Assembly (NCBI RefSeq): GCF_000143985.1
Contig: NC_014364.1
Coordinates: 1,984,001 to 2,048,000 of the forward strand
Direction of reading: 5' to 3'
Origin: Sediminispirochaeta smaragdinae DSM 11293
GTDB lineage: Bacteria > Spirochaetota > Spirochaetia > DSM-16054 > Sediminispirochaetaceae
DNA length: 64,000 bases
Position numbers and translations under genes: made by a program. Position 1 is the stretch's first letter; the number at the start of each line of letters is the position of its first letter. Shown one piece after another: positions 51,049 through 58,660 of the stretch. The notes beneath the pieces are model-generated. The model was not told the origin of the DNA. It saw nothing but the letters and a program-made list of their open reading frames with translations, and did no database searches.

Positions 51049-51311
51049 AGAAAAGGATGCTTGAAAAAGCCATAGCTCTTGCATATGATAGAGACACATA
51101 TTCTGCACCGCGGATTACCGCCAAGGGAAGTGGTGAAGCGGCAAAACGGCTTATTGCCCTTGCCAAAAAACATGGTGTGCCTGTAATGGGTGACGAGGAA
51201 CTTGTACAGCGGCTTTATCTCTTTGATCTTGAAGCGGTCATTCCGGAAGACCTCTATGAAGTTGTTGCGGAAATCTACAGTTTTGTTTGGAATTTACGGG
51301 AAGGCGCATGA
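51045..51311 (+). CDS. Detached FlhB C-terminal domain protein (FlhX-like)
   Basis: 88 residues homologous to the cytoplasmic export-switch domain of FlhB/YscU: KAIALAYDRDTYSAPRITAK, then KKHGVPVMGDEELVQRLYLF and VIPEDLYEVVAEIYSFVWNL. The membrane part and the NPTH autocleavage site are absent; the protein begins where the cleaved C-terminal fragment of FlhB would. It could replace or assist that fragment in flagellar export substrate switching. GTG start overlaps the previous stop; ATG at 51057 is an alternative. Confidence 0.85.
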   Translation: MKKRMLEKAIALAYDRDTYSAPRITAKGSGEAAKRLIALAKKHGVPVMGDEELVQRLYLFDLEAVIPEDLYEVVAEIYSFVWNLREGA

Positions 51312-52432
51312 AAAAATATAAAGTCAGTGAGCTTCAGGACGGTATGCAGTTTTCTGCCCCCGTTTATATTGATGAAGAGAGTCTCCTGGTTCCTGAAGGG
51401 GTGGCAATCCGCGAGAAAGATATTGAACGATTAAAACGTTGGGAGGTCGAGGTTGTCACCAGCGAGGGTTCTCCCATCATTGAGCAGGATTTCCAGCAGC
51501 AGATATCTTCGATCGACGGTAATATCGGGAAGAAGTTACTTCAACTCTATTCCGATGCCTTGACCATTGCAGATCAATTCTATGTTGATGCGGAACAGGG
51601 AAGCGGCCTTGATACAGGAGCCGTCGATGAATTGATGGGCAGTTATTATCCTGCTCTCCGCGATGCTGTTGACGATGCCATGGGATTGACCTTTCGTCAA
51701 AGTAAAACCGAAAGCCGTTATGCCGGTGGGGCCATCAATTGTATGATTCTTTCCATGGCCATAGGGCAACGCATTAATCTTCCCGGGCACCGCTTGATGA
51801 ATCTTGCTTTGGCAGCTTTTCTTCACGATATTGGCATGACAAGAATACCTCGTGCCATTGTCGAAAAGAAAGAGCGTTTGACAGAAGATGAGATGAAAGC
51901 GGTTATGGCCCATCCTATTCACTCCTACAGAATCATTACAAAAGAGCTTGGACTTTCCGAAGAAGTGGGAAGAATTGTCCTTCTTCATCATGAGCGCTGG
52001 GATGGTAAGGGGTATCCAAAGGGCTTAACCGGAAAAGAAATCCCTGTAGCATCCAGAATTATCTCTGTTGCAGATGCTTATGAGGCAATGATTCGCGATC
52101 GCCCCTATCGGGGCTCGATGATAGGCTATAAAGCGGTCCGCCAGGTCTTAAATGATAATGGGCGAAGGTATGATTCAGATATTCTGAAGGTCTTCATCAA
52201 AAGTATGGGGGTATATCCTCCCGGAAGTGTGGTTATTCTGCAGGACGGAAGCGTCGGTAAGGTTATACGAAATCACAGGGATGTTCCTTTGCGCCCCGTG
52301 GTGCGTGTTTTGGTTAACAGCGATGGCGAGAGGCTTGCTTCTGGAAAACAGCGTGAGGTCGATCTCCTGGTAACTCCCGATGCTTTTATTGCCCGCGCCG
52401 TGCATCCCCGTGAGCTTGAGAACGCTTCGTGA
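51308..52432 (+). CDS. HD-GYP domain protein (putative c-di-GMP phosphodiesterase)
   Basis: 374 residues from the ATG at 51308, overlapping the flhX stop (ATGA). An N-terminal region (about 1-130) with VSELQDGMQFSAPVYIDEES is followed by an HD-GYP domain with FLHDIGMTRIPRAIVEK, MAHPIHSYRII, LLHHERWDGKGYPKGL and ADAYEAMIRDRPYRGSM. The usual HDIGK is HDIGM here; the metal ligands are kept. Such proteins hydrolyse cyclic di-GMP and often control motility, in line with the flagellar neighbour. Confidence 0.9.
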   Translation: MKKYKVSELQDGMQFSAPVYIDEESLLVPEGVAIREKDIERLKRWEVEVVTSEGSPIIEQDFQQQISSIDGNIGKKLLQLYSDALTIADQFYVDAEQGSGLDTGAVDELMGSYYPALRDAVDDAMGLTFRQSKTESRYAGGAINCMILSMAIGQRINLPGHRLMNLALAAFLHDIGMTRIPRAIVEKKERLTEDEMKAVMAHPIHSYRIITKELGLSEEVGRIVLLHHERWDGKGYPKGLTGKEIPVASRIISVADAYEAMIRDRPYRGSMIGYKAVRQVLNDNGRRYDSDILKVFIKSMGVYPPGSVVILQDGSVGKVIRNHRDVPLRPVVRVLVNSDGERLASGKQREVDLLVTPDAFIARAVHPRELENAS

Positions 52433-52791
52433 ATAGTGTCGCCCTGGGCCGGAAGGGGGAGGACCATGCGGTGCGGTTCCTTCTGGATAATGGGTATGAA
52501 ATTCTTGCGAGGAACTACCGTTTCGGTGGTGGAGAGGTTGATATTATAGCCGGAAAGGATGATCGTATCCATTTCGTTGAGGTGAAAAGCTGGAAGGTAT
52601 ATGGTATGGAAAATCTGGAGTATGCGCTTAATGCGAAAAAACGAGCACGGATTATTGCAGCTTCCAGGGGATATCTTGCCAAACATGCAAGCTTTGATAA
52701 AGACCGGATTTCTTTCGATTTTTTATTTCTTGATGCTTCAGGAATAATAACACACCTGACGGATGTTTTTAGTGAAACGGGGATGGTATGA
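52429..52791 (+). CDS. YraN-like endonuclease-fold protein (UPF0102)
   Basis: A 120-residue protein. The restriction-endonuclease-like core is visible: LGRKGEDHAVRFLLDNGYEI, GGGEVDIIAGKDDRIHFVEV (E-x-D and V-E-V-K positions) and NAKKRARIIAASRGYL. Predicted nuclease of unknown role, often near rnhB or ribosomal genes. The GTG start overlaps the previous stop; its stop overlaps the next small gene. Confidence 0.9.
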   Translation: MNSVALGRKGEDHAVRFLLDNGYEILARNYRFGGGEVDIIAGKDDRIHFVEVKSWKVYGMENLEYALNAKKRARIIAASRGYLAKHASFDKDRISFDFLFLDASGIITHLTDVFSETGMV

Positions 52792-52931
52792 GCCGTAAAC
52801 AGAGAAAAATCGATCCGCGTAAGATCGAAGAGCTGAAACGGAAGATCAATGATCAGCGGTATATCAATGGTGCCATCGAGTCTCTTGCACTTGTCATTAC
52901 GAAAGAATTGCTTCATTTAAACGGAGAATAG
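52788..52931 (+). CDS. Small unknown protein (47 residues)
   Basis: ATG at 52788 overlaps the yraN-like stop (ATGA), and the stop TAG at 52929-52931 is followed after two bases by the next gene, so it fits the tightly packed operon. The product is charged and helical (MSRKQRKIDPRKIEELKRKI, ending LLHLNGE). No family recognised. GGGGATG upstream may serve as ribosome site. Confidence 0.65.
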   Translation: MSRKQRKIDPRKIEELKRKINDQRYINGAIESLALVITKELLHLNGE

Positions 52932-52933
52932 CC

Positions 52934-53323
52934 TTGGAAGAACAACAGAAACGCCAGAATAAGAGTACAGGCAAAAGAAGGCGCGGCAGACGGGGAAATC
53001 GAAGTCGTAAACCGCAGCGGCCGAAGCTCGACCTGGTATGCTCGATTTGCGGTAAGCCGATAAAGTATGTATACACCGCCATAGAGTATGGCGAAAAGCG
53101 GGAGCCCATACACTTTGATTGCATTCTCAAGAAGTTGGGAGAAGAAGAGGAGTTGGGCCCTAACGAGAAAATTTGCTATCTCGGTCAGGGAACCTTTGGT
53201 ATAATACGATATCATAATGGTTCTGGTGGTAAGCGATTTTCTATTCGGAAGAAAATTGCGGTGGAAGAGCAAAATGGGATCGCCGAATGGCGAAAGGAGC
53301 TGGGTAAGGCGGTTCGCAGGTAG
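52934..53323 (+). CDS. Unknown basic zinc-ribbon-like protein
   Basis: A 129-residue protein. The N-terminal 30 residues are strongly basic (KRRRGRRGNRSRKPQRPK), then LDLVCSICGKPIKYVYTAIE and PIHFDCILKKLG supply C-x2-C and H-x2-D-C that could bind zinc. The C-terminal part is beta-strand-like (ICYLGQGTFGIIRYHN). The basic tail suggests nucleic-acid or ribosome contact. TTG start, GGAG ahead of it. No named family. Confidence 0.75.
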   Translation: MEEQQKRQNKSTGKRRRGRRGNRSRKPQRPKLDLVCSICGKPIKYVYTAIEYGEKREPIHFDCILKKLGEEEELGPNEKICYLGQGTFGIIRYHNGSGGKRFSIRKKIAVEEQNGIAEWRKELGKAVRR

Positions 53324-53338
53324 GATGCCGGTTGCTAT

Positions 53339-53857
53339 ATGTCATTGAAGTACGCGATTTTGGGCCTTCTTGATGAAGAGCCCTGTTATGGTTATGAAAT
53401 CAAGCATCGGTTTGAAGAAACAATGGGTGATCTCTGGCCCATTTCTTATGGACAGCTTTATCCCACGCTCCGCCGTTTGACTGGTGATAACCTTGTGACG
53501 GTGCAAGTTGTTCAGGGTAAGAAAGCGGTCGACAAACGCGTCTATTCGATAACCGAAAAAGGGAAGGCTCTCTTTAATCGCTGGCTTTTCGGTGAGGATA
53601 AAAAGATACAAACCTCCATCAAAGATGAATTTTCTCTTAGCCTCTTTTTTGCCGAACGAATGAAACGGGATGAGCTTGTCTCTGCCATTCGTAAGTTGCA
53701 TAAAAAAACGATAAAGCGTCTTTCTTTGCTCCGTGGTTCTGCGAAGAGTCAGGGACTTGATTCGCTCCATTATAAGAAGTTTCTCGTCAGGAAAATGGAG
53801 TTGATGATGGAGGCCGAGGAGATGTGGCTTCGTGAGTTACTCGAGGATTTGACGTAA
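53339..53857 (+). CDS. PadR-family transcriptional regulator
   Basis: A 172-residue regulator: winged helix with LKYAILGLLDEEPCYGYEIK, ISYGQLYPTLRRLTGDNLVT and KRVYSITEKGKALFNRWLF, then a helical dimerisation domain at about 95-172. PadR proteins respond to small aromatic compounds, drugs or stress. No divergent partner is adjacent; it is the last gene of the plus-strand group. Confidence 0.92.
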   Translation: MSLKYAILGLLDEEPCYGYEIKHRFEETMGDLWPISYGQLYPTLRRLTGDNLVTVQVVQGKKAVDKRVYSITEKGKALFNRWLFGEDKKIQTSIKDEFSLSLFFAERMKRDELVSAIRKLHKKTIKRLSLLRGSAKSQGLDSLHYKKFLVRKMELMMEAEEMWLRELLEDLT

Positions 53858-53894
53858 CATTGGACCCCTTGGATCCCCATTGGATCGATCATAA

Positions 53895-53925
53895 AAAACT
53901 CCGCCGATTTCGACGGAGTTTTTTA
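53895..53925. terminator. Bidirectional terminator between convergent genes
   Basis: A stem AAAACTCCG/CGGAGTTTT with a short inner CG pair, flanked by an A-run on one side and a T-run on the other, so it can end transcripts from both the PadR gene and the HEAT-repeat gene. Confidence 0.85.
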
Positions 53926-53954
53926 TGTATCGTGAAAGAAAGGAGTAGATGGCT

Positions 53955-54695
53955 TTATAATTGCTGAAGCTTTTTAATGACTTCCTGTGCCTTTTGTTTG
54001 ACTGGTCTGATGTAATTCCCAGAAGAGATGCGGACCAAGGCTCGATAGACAGAGGCGTCGTTCAAAGTATCATTGCTGCCCAAGAGCTTTTCAAACGCAA
54101 GCAGCGAAGCAAAGGCAAAGTTATTATCCGGGGTCATGATATCGTCATTCAGGATGGAAAATGCAAGGGCTTCGGTTACCTGGTTGTTCTCGTTATAACC
54201 GATTGAACCGAGAGCATAGGCAGCCTCCGCCTTGACCATTGGCTCTTCATCATTGAGAAGTATGTTGATCAAAGAATCCTTTGATTTTATACCACCCATT
54301 TTCCCCAACAGTTCACAAGCGCGGCGTCGAATCTCCGGAAAATTGTTAACCATCCGGCCGTTTTCCCGATACTGAGCCCCTGTCCCTTCAAGAGAGAGAG
54401 AATCAAGTATGTAGTGAACCTCTTCGTCTCCCTCTTGTACCCTTCCGTCGTTGATCATCTCTTCGAGACTGTCCAAGGCCTCAACCTTCATATCCCGGTC
54501 GGAGCTGAAGGCAAGCTCGCCGATGATTTTCAGTTCGACACTCTGCAGAAAGATATCCTCGACCGTTTTCTCTTTCTCCTCCCCAGTCTCAGCTTTACTC
54601 TTATCCTGCTCCTGCTGCTGGGAAAAGAGGCTTATCGGGGCAAACAGAACCATTGCCGAAACGATTAAGCCCCAAAATGCCATACTCTTCTTCAT
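53955..54695 (-). CDS. Exported HEAT-repeat-like protein
   Basis: 246 residues from the ATG at 54695 (CGGAG 8 bases upstream; the longer frame overlaps the upstream gene region without a ribosome site). Signal peptide MKKSMAFWGLIVSAMVLFAP ending LFSQQQ. The mature part has HEAT/armadillo-like helical repeats (VEALDSLEEMINDG; NFPEIRRRACELLGKMGG; EPMVKAEAAYALGSIGYNEN). Probably a periplasmic protein-interaction scaffold. It lies 23 bp downstream of a lipoprotein gene. Confidence 0.82.
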   Translation of the reverse strand: MKKSMAFWGLIVSAMVLFAPISLFSQQQEQDKSKAETGEEKEKTVEDIFLQSVELKIIGELAFSSDRDMKVEALDSLEEMINDGRVQEGDEEVHYILDSLSLEGTGAQYRENGRMVNNFPEIRRRACELLGKMGGIKSKDSLINILLNDEEPMVKAEAAYALGSIGYNENNQVTEALAFSILNDDIMTPDNNFAFASLLAFEKLLGSNDTLNDASVYRALVRISSGNYIRPVKQKAQEVIKKLQQL

Positions 54696-54718
54696 ACCAT
54701 ACTCCGTTTTTCCGTGGT

Positions 54719-55327
54719 TTATTCGATGATGCCGATCTTCCATTGGTTGTCGACCTTTTGCAGTTCATAAATAATTACCGGCGTGTTGTCTACGTACATA
54801 TAAGCCCGTACACGATTTTCATCCAGCGCCTTTATCTCATCAAGTCGTACATTCTGCCTGCTCCCTACGACTACATAATGAAAATAGTCCTTTAAAGAGC
54901 GTAAAACAACACTATACTTCTTAAGAAGGGGAGCTTCGGATTGTGCGCGTAGAACGGCGGGATCACTGTAATAGGCTCTATACTCCTTCGTCAGATACGT
55001 CAGCCACTTTTCATAGTCTTTTGCTGCAATAATTTTATTCAATTCCTGAACAAGATCGGATAAATCTCGCTTTGTTTCCTTGTAGGCCGTCTCGGAGAGA
55101 ACAAATTCTGATTCTGCTTGGCCATGTGTCGGTGTCGCTTCAGCCGGTGCCTTTGGCGGCTCCTGTACGGGAGGCTGTTCCTGAACGACCGAAGCCTTGG
55201 GAAGTTCCTGTACCTCGGTTACTGCTTTGTTACCAGCACAGGAAGCGACTATCAATAGCACCAGCGTCAGTATGGCCAACAGCCACAATGTATGAAAAGG
55301 CCTTTCCATACGTATCATCGTTTTCAT
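54719..55327 (-). CDS. Unknown lipoprotein, NTF2-like C-terminal domain
   Basis: 202 residues from the ATG at 55327 (GAGG five bases upstream; the adjacent ATG at 55330 is also possible). Signal peptide with lipobox LIVASC, then a proline- and glutamate-rich linker (VQEQPPVQEPPKAPAEA). The C-terminal 130 residues (DLSDLVQELNKIIAAKDYEK; LKDYFHYVVVGSRQ; IIYELQKVDNQWKIGIIE) look like an NTF2-like cone fold. Ligand unknown. It appears to be cotranscribed with the HEAT-repeat gene. Confidence 0.78.
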   Translation of the reverse strand: MKTMIRMERPFHTLWLLAILTLVLLIVASCAGNKAVTEVQELPKASVVQEQPPVQEPPKAPAEATPTHGQAESEFVLSETAYKETKRDLSDLVQELNKIIAAKDYEKWLTYLTKEYRAYYSDPAVLRAQSEAPLLKKYSVVLRSLKDYFHYVVVGSRQNVRLDEIKALDENRVRAYMYVDNTPVIIYELQKVDNQWKIGIIE

Positions 55328-55386
55328 CATTACCTCAAGTGTACCGAGCTGGGCCCTGTTTGTCAAAACCCTTTTTCGCTATCTTA

Positions 55387-55415
55387 TTGACGGGCGCTGG
55401 CTGATATCATAGACT
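55387..55415 (+). promoter_or_regulatory. Promoter TTGACG-17-TAGACT of coaD
   Basis: TTGACG (55387-55392) and TAGACT (55410-55415) are 17 bp apart and end only 8 bp before the coaD ATG, so the transcript would be leaderless or nearly so. Confidence 0.55.
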
Positions 55416-55423
55416 TTGTTATC

Positions 55424-55903
55424 ATGTTGAAAGCAATGTTTCCAGGGACCTTCGATCCCCCTACAAACGGACATTTGAACCTCATCACCAGAGCGGCAGC
55501 GATTTTTGAAAAGGTCTATGTTGTTATAGCGGTGAATAGAGGAAAAAGCTGTTTTTTCAGTGAACAGGAGCGTTTTTTGATGATGCAGGAACTCCTGGCT
55601 CCCTATGGCAACGTCGAGGTGGTCCTCTGGGATCGGCTTGTTGTTGAATTTGCGGCCGCACACGATGTAAAGGTCATGCTCAGAGGCGTAAGAGCCCTCG
55701 CCGACTTCGGTTATGAATTTGAACTGGCCATGACCAACAAAGGGCTTGCCCCGGATCTTGAGATCATGTTTATGCCCACCGACCCGAAATACTTTGTCCT
55801 GCGATCATCCGCTATCAAGGAGATTGCCGATTTCGGTGGTGATGTTTCATCGATGGTTCCTCCTTTGGTCGTAAAGGCTTTAAAGGAGCGTCATCAGCGG
55901 TGA
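55424..55903 (+). CDS. coaD: Phosphopantetheine adenylyltransferase
   Basis: A 159-residue CoaD, the fourth step of coenzyme A synthesis (4'-phosphopantetheine plus ATP to dephospho-CoA). Motifs: FPGTFDPPTNGHLNLITRAA, MLRGVRALADFGYEFELAMT, and FVLRSSAIKEIADFGGDVSS with the nucleotidyltransferase SS. No ribosome site is visible before the ATG, and the promoter lies directly upstream. Confidence 0.96.
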   Translation: MLKAMFPGTFDPPTNGHLNLITRAAAIFEKVYVVIAVNRGKSCFFSEQERFLMMQELLAPYGNVEVVLWDRLVVEFAAAHDVKVMLRGVRALADFGYEFELAMTNKGLAPDLEIMFMPTDPKYFVLRSSAIKEIADFGGDVSSMVPPLVVKALKERHQR

Positions 55904-55915
55904 TGTGCGGAGTAG

Positions 55916-55945
55916 TTGACATGGGGGGCTTATATGCGGTAGGCT
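55916..55945 (+). promoter_or_regulatory. Promoter TTGACA-18-TAGGCT of rpmF-acpP-rnc
   Basis: TTGACA (55916-55921) and TAGGCT (55940-55945) are 18 bp apart, with ATGCGG before the -10 as in the ffh promoter. About 50 bp before rpmF. Confidence 0.55.
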
Positions 55946-55993
55946 CTTTTGACTGTTGTAACACGATAATTCTTACCGGAAGGAGAGGATATA

Positions 55994-56182
55994 ATGGCAG
56001 TACCCAAATATAAGACTTCCAAAGCTCGATCCAGATCCCGGCGATCGGCTAACATGAAGCTGAAGGCCCCGGGGCTTATTGAGTGCACAACCTGCGGAAA
56101 TATGGTACTTCCCCACCACGTTTGTCCCAAGTGCGGACATTATCGGGGTAAGCAAGTTCTTGAACTGCAGGATATGGCGTAA
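55994..56182 (+). CDS. rpmF: 50S ribosomal protein L32
   Basis: 62 residues with the usual N-terminus (AVPKYKTSKARSRSRRSANM) and two zinc-binding pairs, CTTCGN and CPKCGH. All four cysteines are kept, so this is the zinc-dependent form. GGAAGGAGAGG precedes the ATG. Confidence 0.96.
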   Translation: MAVPKYKTSKARSRSRRSANMKLKAPGLIECTTCGNMVLPHHVCPKCGHYRGKQVLELQDMA

Positions 56183-56196
56183 GTAAGGAGAAGCAT

Positions 56197-56433
56197 ATGG
56201 ACGAATTGTTTGAGAAAGTAAAAAAGCTTATTTCCGAAAAGCTTGAAGTGGAGCCCGAAAAGGTTACCATGGAGGCTTCTTTTCGACAGGATCTTGGTGC
56301 CGACAGCCTCGATACCTATGAGTTGGTTTATGCCATAGAGGAAGAGATGAAAATTACTATTCCCGATGAGAAGGCAAATGAGTTCGAAACTGTCGGCGAT
56401 GCAGTGGAGTTCCTGCGAAGCCAGTCGAAGTAA
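56197..56433 (+). CDS. acpP: Acyl carrier protein
   Basis: 78 residues with the phosphopantetheine site GADSLDTYELVYAIEEEM (serine in DSLD). It carries acyl chains in fatty-acid synthesis. Located between rpmF and rnc; GTAAGGAGA ribosome site. Confidence 0.97.
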   Translation: MDELFEKVKKLISEKLEVEPEKVTMEASFRQDLGADSLDTYELVYAIEEEMKITIPDEKANEFETVGDAVEFLRSQSK

Positions 56434-56439
56434 AGGGCC

Positions 56440-57192
56440 GTGAGTCTTCTTCCGAAGATGCAGCCGCTCGATGCGCCTCCGATCACTGCGGAGCGTAAGA
56501 GGGAGTTGCAGCTATTTGAAAAACATGTTGGTATCAGGTTCAGGAAGCTCGAATTCCTGAACCTTGCTTTTTCCCATCGTTCTTTTGCAAACGAGCAGGG
56601 GACTAATGTCGATAACAACGAAAAACTCGAATTTCTTGGCGACAGTGTTTTAGGGCTGGTCGTCAGTGAATATCTTTTTGCACTTCTTCCCGATAAGGCT
56701 GAAGGTGATCTTGCACGGGTAAAGTCTTTTGTTGTAAGTGAAGACAGCCTGGCCGAAATCGCCCGTAAAATTAAGGTTGATAATTATATTCTGATTGGTA
56801 AAGGGGAAGAATATTCGGGAGGTCGTAACAAAAAAGCGATTCTCGCCGATTGTATGGAAGCTATCATCGGTTCTTTTTATCTTGATTCCGGTTTCAAGGC
56901 CGCACGTTCTTTTGTTTTGAAATACCTGATTCCTGAAATCAATAAGGTTCTTGAGAACCGTCACAAAAAGGACTATAAGACGCTTCTGCAGGAATATGTG
57001 CAAAAGCAGTTTAAAAGTTATCCTCGTTACTCACTGGTGAAAAAGACGGGACCGGATCATGATAGGACCTTCTGGATCGAAGTAAAGATCGATGGAAAGG
57101 TCTATGGTCCGGGAAAGGGAAAAAACAAGAAAGAGGCAGAGCAACATGCCGCCGGCTTGGCATATCGCAAGCTAACCGGCGAAGAAGGTTAG
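56440..57192 (+). CDS. rnc: Ribonuclease III
   Basis: A 250-residue double-strand-specific RNase that matures rRNA and some mRNAs. The signature NNEKLEFLGDSVLGLVVSEY, second acidic cluster KAILADCMEAIIGSFYLDSG, and a C-terminal double-stranded-RNA-binding domain (DYKTLLQEYVQKQFKSYPRY; GKNKKEAEQHAAGLAYRKL). GTG start six bases after acpP. Confidence 0.96.
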   Translation: MSLLPKMQPLDAPPITAERKRELQLFEKHVGIRFRKLEFLNLAFSHRSFANEQGTNVDNNEKLEFLGDSVLGLVVSEYLFALLPDKAEGDLARVKSFVVSEDSLAEIARKIKVDNYILIGKGEEYSGGRNKKAILADCMEAIIGSFYLDSGFKAARSFVLKYLIPEINKVLENRHKKDYKTLLQEYVQKQFKSYPRYSLVKKTGPDHDRTFWIEVKIDGKVYGPGKGKNKKEAEQHAAGLAYRKLTGEEG

Positions 57193-57213
57193 GACGTCTG
57201 TCGGATCGTTCCT

Positions 57214-58569
57214 TTAATCAATTTGTTGATGGAGGCTCTTTGCTATGGCGAGGAGCCTCTCTTTTTTGTTCATTTCCGGGTCATCGAGAACGGCTTCCAG
57301 AAGCTGATCCAAAATGGTTCCCAACAGTGGACCCGCAGGAATTCCCACTTTCATCAAATCTTTTCCATTGACAGCAAGGTCTCGGAGCGTAAGTGCCATA
57401 TCCTTGTCCAAAACCGCTTCAATCCGTTTAGCGAAGGACGTAAGATTGGTCGCTTCCATTGTTCGTGCCGTCATGCCGTACTGATCGGCCAGTCGCAAAG
57501 CAAAGAGATCGCTGATATGCTCCCTTCCAACCCGGGAGATGAAACGGCGTACTGCGGCATCGCTCCAGTCGTCGGTATAGTGGAACATGTGATGCTTTAC
57601 GAGGTGACACACCGCATCGGTTTGGGCGTTGGAAAATCGAAGCCTCTGCATCACCTCTCGTGCAATCTTTTCCGATTCGATTTCATGACGATGAAAGGTT
57701 GGAAAGCCATCTTCATCGGTCGATAGCGTGACAGCCTTGCCTGTATCGTGGAAAAGTGCCGCAAGGCGAATGAGGAGTCTATCGGCCGGAGCTCCGTCAC
57801 AGGCGTAGAGGCTGTGATCGAGAACATCGAAGCTATGAAATCCCTTTTGGTTGATTCCGCGGCAGCGTGAGAGTTCCGGTAGAATATCGGACAAGATACC
57901 GCTCTTTTCCATTACCAGGAACCCTATGGAAGGTTTTTCAGCATCGAGCATTTTGACAATCTCATCGCGTATCCGTTCCAGTGAAACGTTGGAAAGCTGG
58001 AAGCGGCAGGTGCTGAGCGCTTTTTCTGTCTGCTCCTCAAGCCGAAAACCAAGTTGGGCGGTAAATCGACAGGCTCGTAAAAGACGTAGACCGTCTTCGG
58101 CAAAACGAATTTGGGGATCCCCTATGGCCCGTATCAGCTTGCGTTTGATATCGGCTCGGCCGTCATGGGGATCGATAAGTTTTCCGGTATTCAGGTTGAT
58201 GGCCATCGCATTGATGGTAAAATCCCGTCGGGATAAATCTTCATAAATGTCACCGGTATAGGTCACCGCATCAGGACGCCTACCGTCGCTGTAATCCGCA
58301 TCGATTCTGAAGGTGGTTACCTCGTATTTTTCCTGTTTGAAAAGAACCGTTACCGTCCCATGTTTTATTCCGGTGGGAATGACACGGCGAAACATCGAAA
58401 TTACCTCTGAGGGAGGGGCATCGGTGGCGAAATCCCAATCGCTGGGTTTCCAGCCGGCAACCATATTGCGAACGGCACCGCCGACAAGATAGCATTCACG
58501 ACCCCGTTGAAAAAAGATCTCACCAAATAAGCGTATATTCGTGGGTAAAGCAAAGTTTTTCCGAATCAT
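57214..58569 (-). CDS. cca: CCA-adding tRNA nucleotidyltransferase with HD domain
   Basis: A 451-residue class II nucleotidyltransferase. Catalytic head: ECYLVGGAVRNMVAGWKPSD with DWDFATDAPP, then RRDFTINAMAINL and RFAEDGLRLLRACRFTAQLG. From about residue 250 there is an HD domain (LIRLAALFHDTGKAVTLSTD; VCHLVKHHMFHY), as in bacterial CCA enzymes with repair/phosphatase activity. The tRNA-Gly gene in this window lacks an encoded CCA, consistent with need for the enzyme. Poly(A) polymerase is a less likely alternative. Confidence 0.9.
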   Translation of the reverse strand: MIRKNFALPTNIRLFGEIFFQRGRECYLVGGAVRNMVAGWKPSDWDFATDAPPSEVISMFRRVIPTGIKHGTVTVLFKQEKYEVTTFRIDADYSDGRRPDAVTYTGDIYEDLSRRDFTINAMAINLNTGKLIDPHDGRADIKRKLIRAIGDPQIRFAEDGLRLLRACRFTAQLGFRLEEQTEKALSTCRFQLSNVSLERIRDEIVKMLDAEKPSIGFLVMEKSGILSDILPELSRCRGINQKGFHSFDVLDHSLYACDGAPADRLLIRLAALFHDTGKAVTLSTDEDGFPTFHRHEIESEKIAREVMQRLRFSNAQTDAVCHLVKHHMFHYTDDWSDAAVRRFISRVGREHISDLFALRLADQYGMTARTMEATNLTSFAKRIEAVLDKDMALTLRDLAVNGKDLMKVGIPAGPLLGTILDQLLEAVLDDPEMNKKERLLAIAKSLHQQID

Positions 58570-58613
58570 CTCTATTCTCTTACCAGCCAGCCTTGTTTTG
58601 TGTCAAGCGAAAA

Positions 58614-58640
58614 AAAGGACCGGCAGTATGCCGGTCCTTT
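58614..58640 (-). terminator. Terminator of flaB
   Basis: A perfect 12-bp stem (AAAGGACCGGCA with TGCCGGTCCTTT) and 3-base loop; on the minus strand a T-run follows (complement of 58610-58616). Confidence 0.88.
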
Positions 58641-58660
58641 GATTAGTGTTCCACTTTGTG

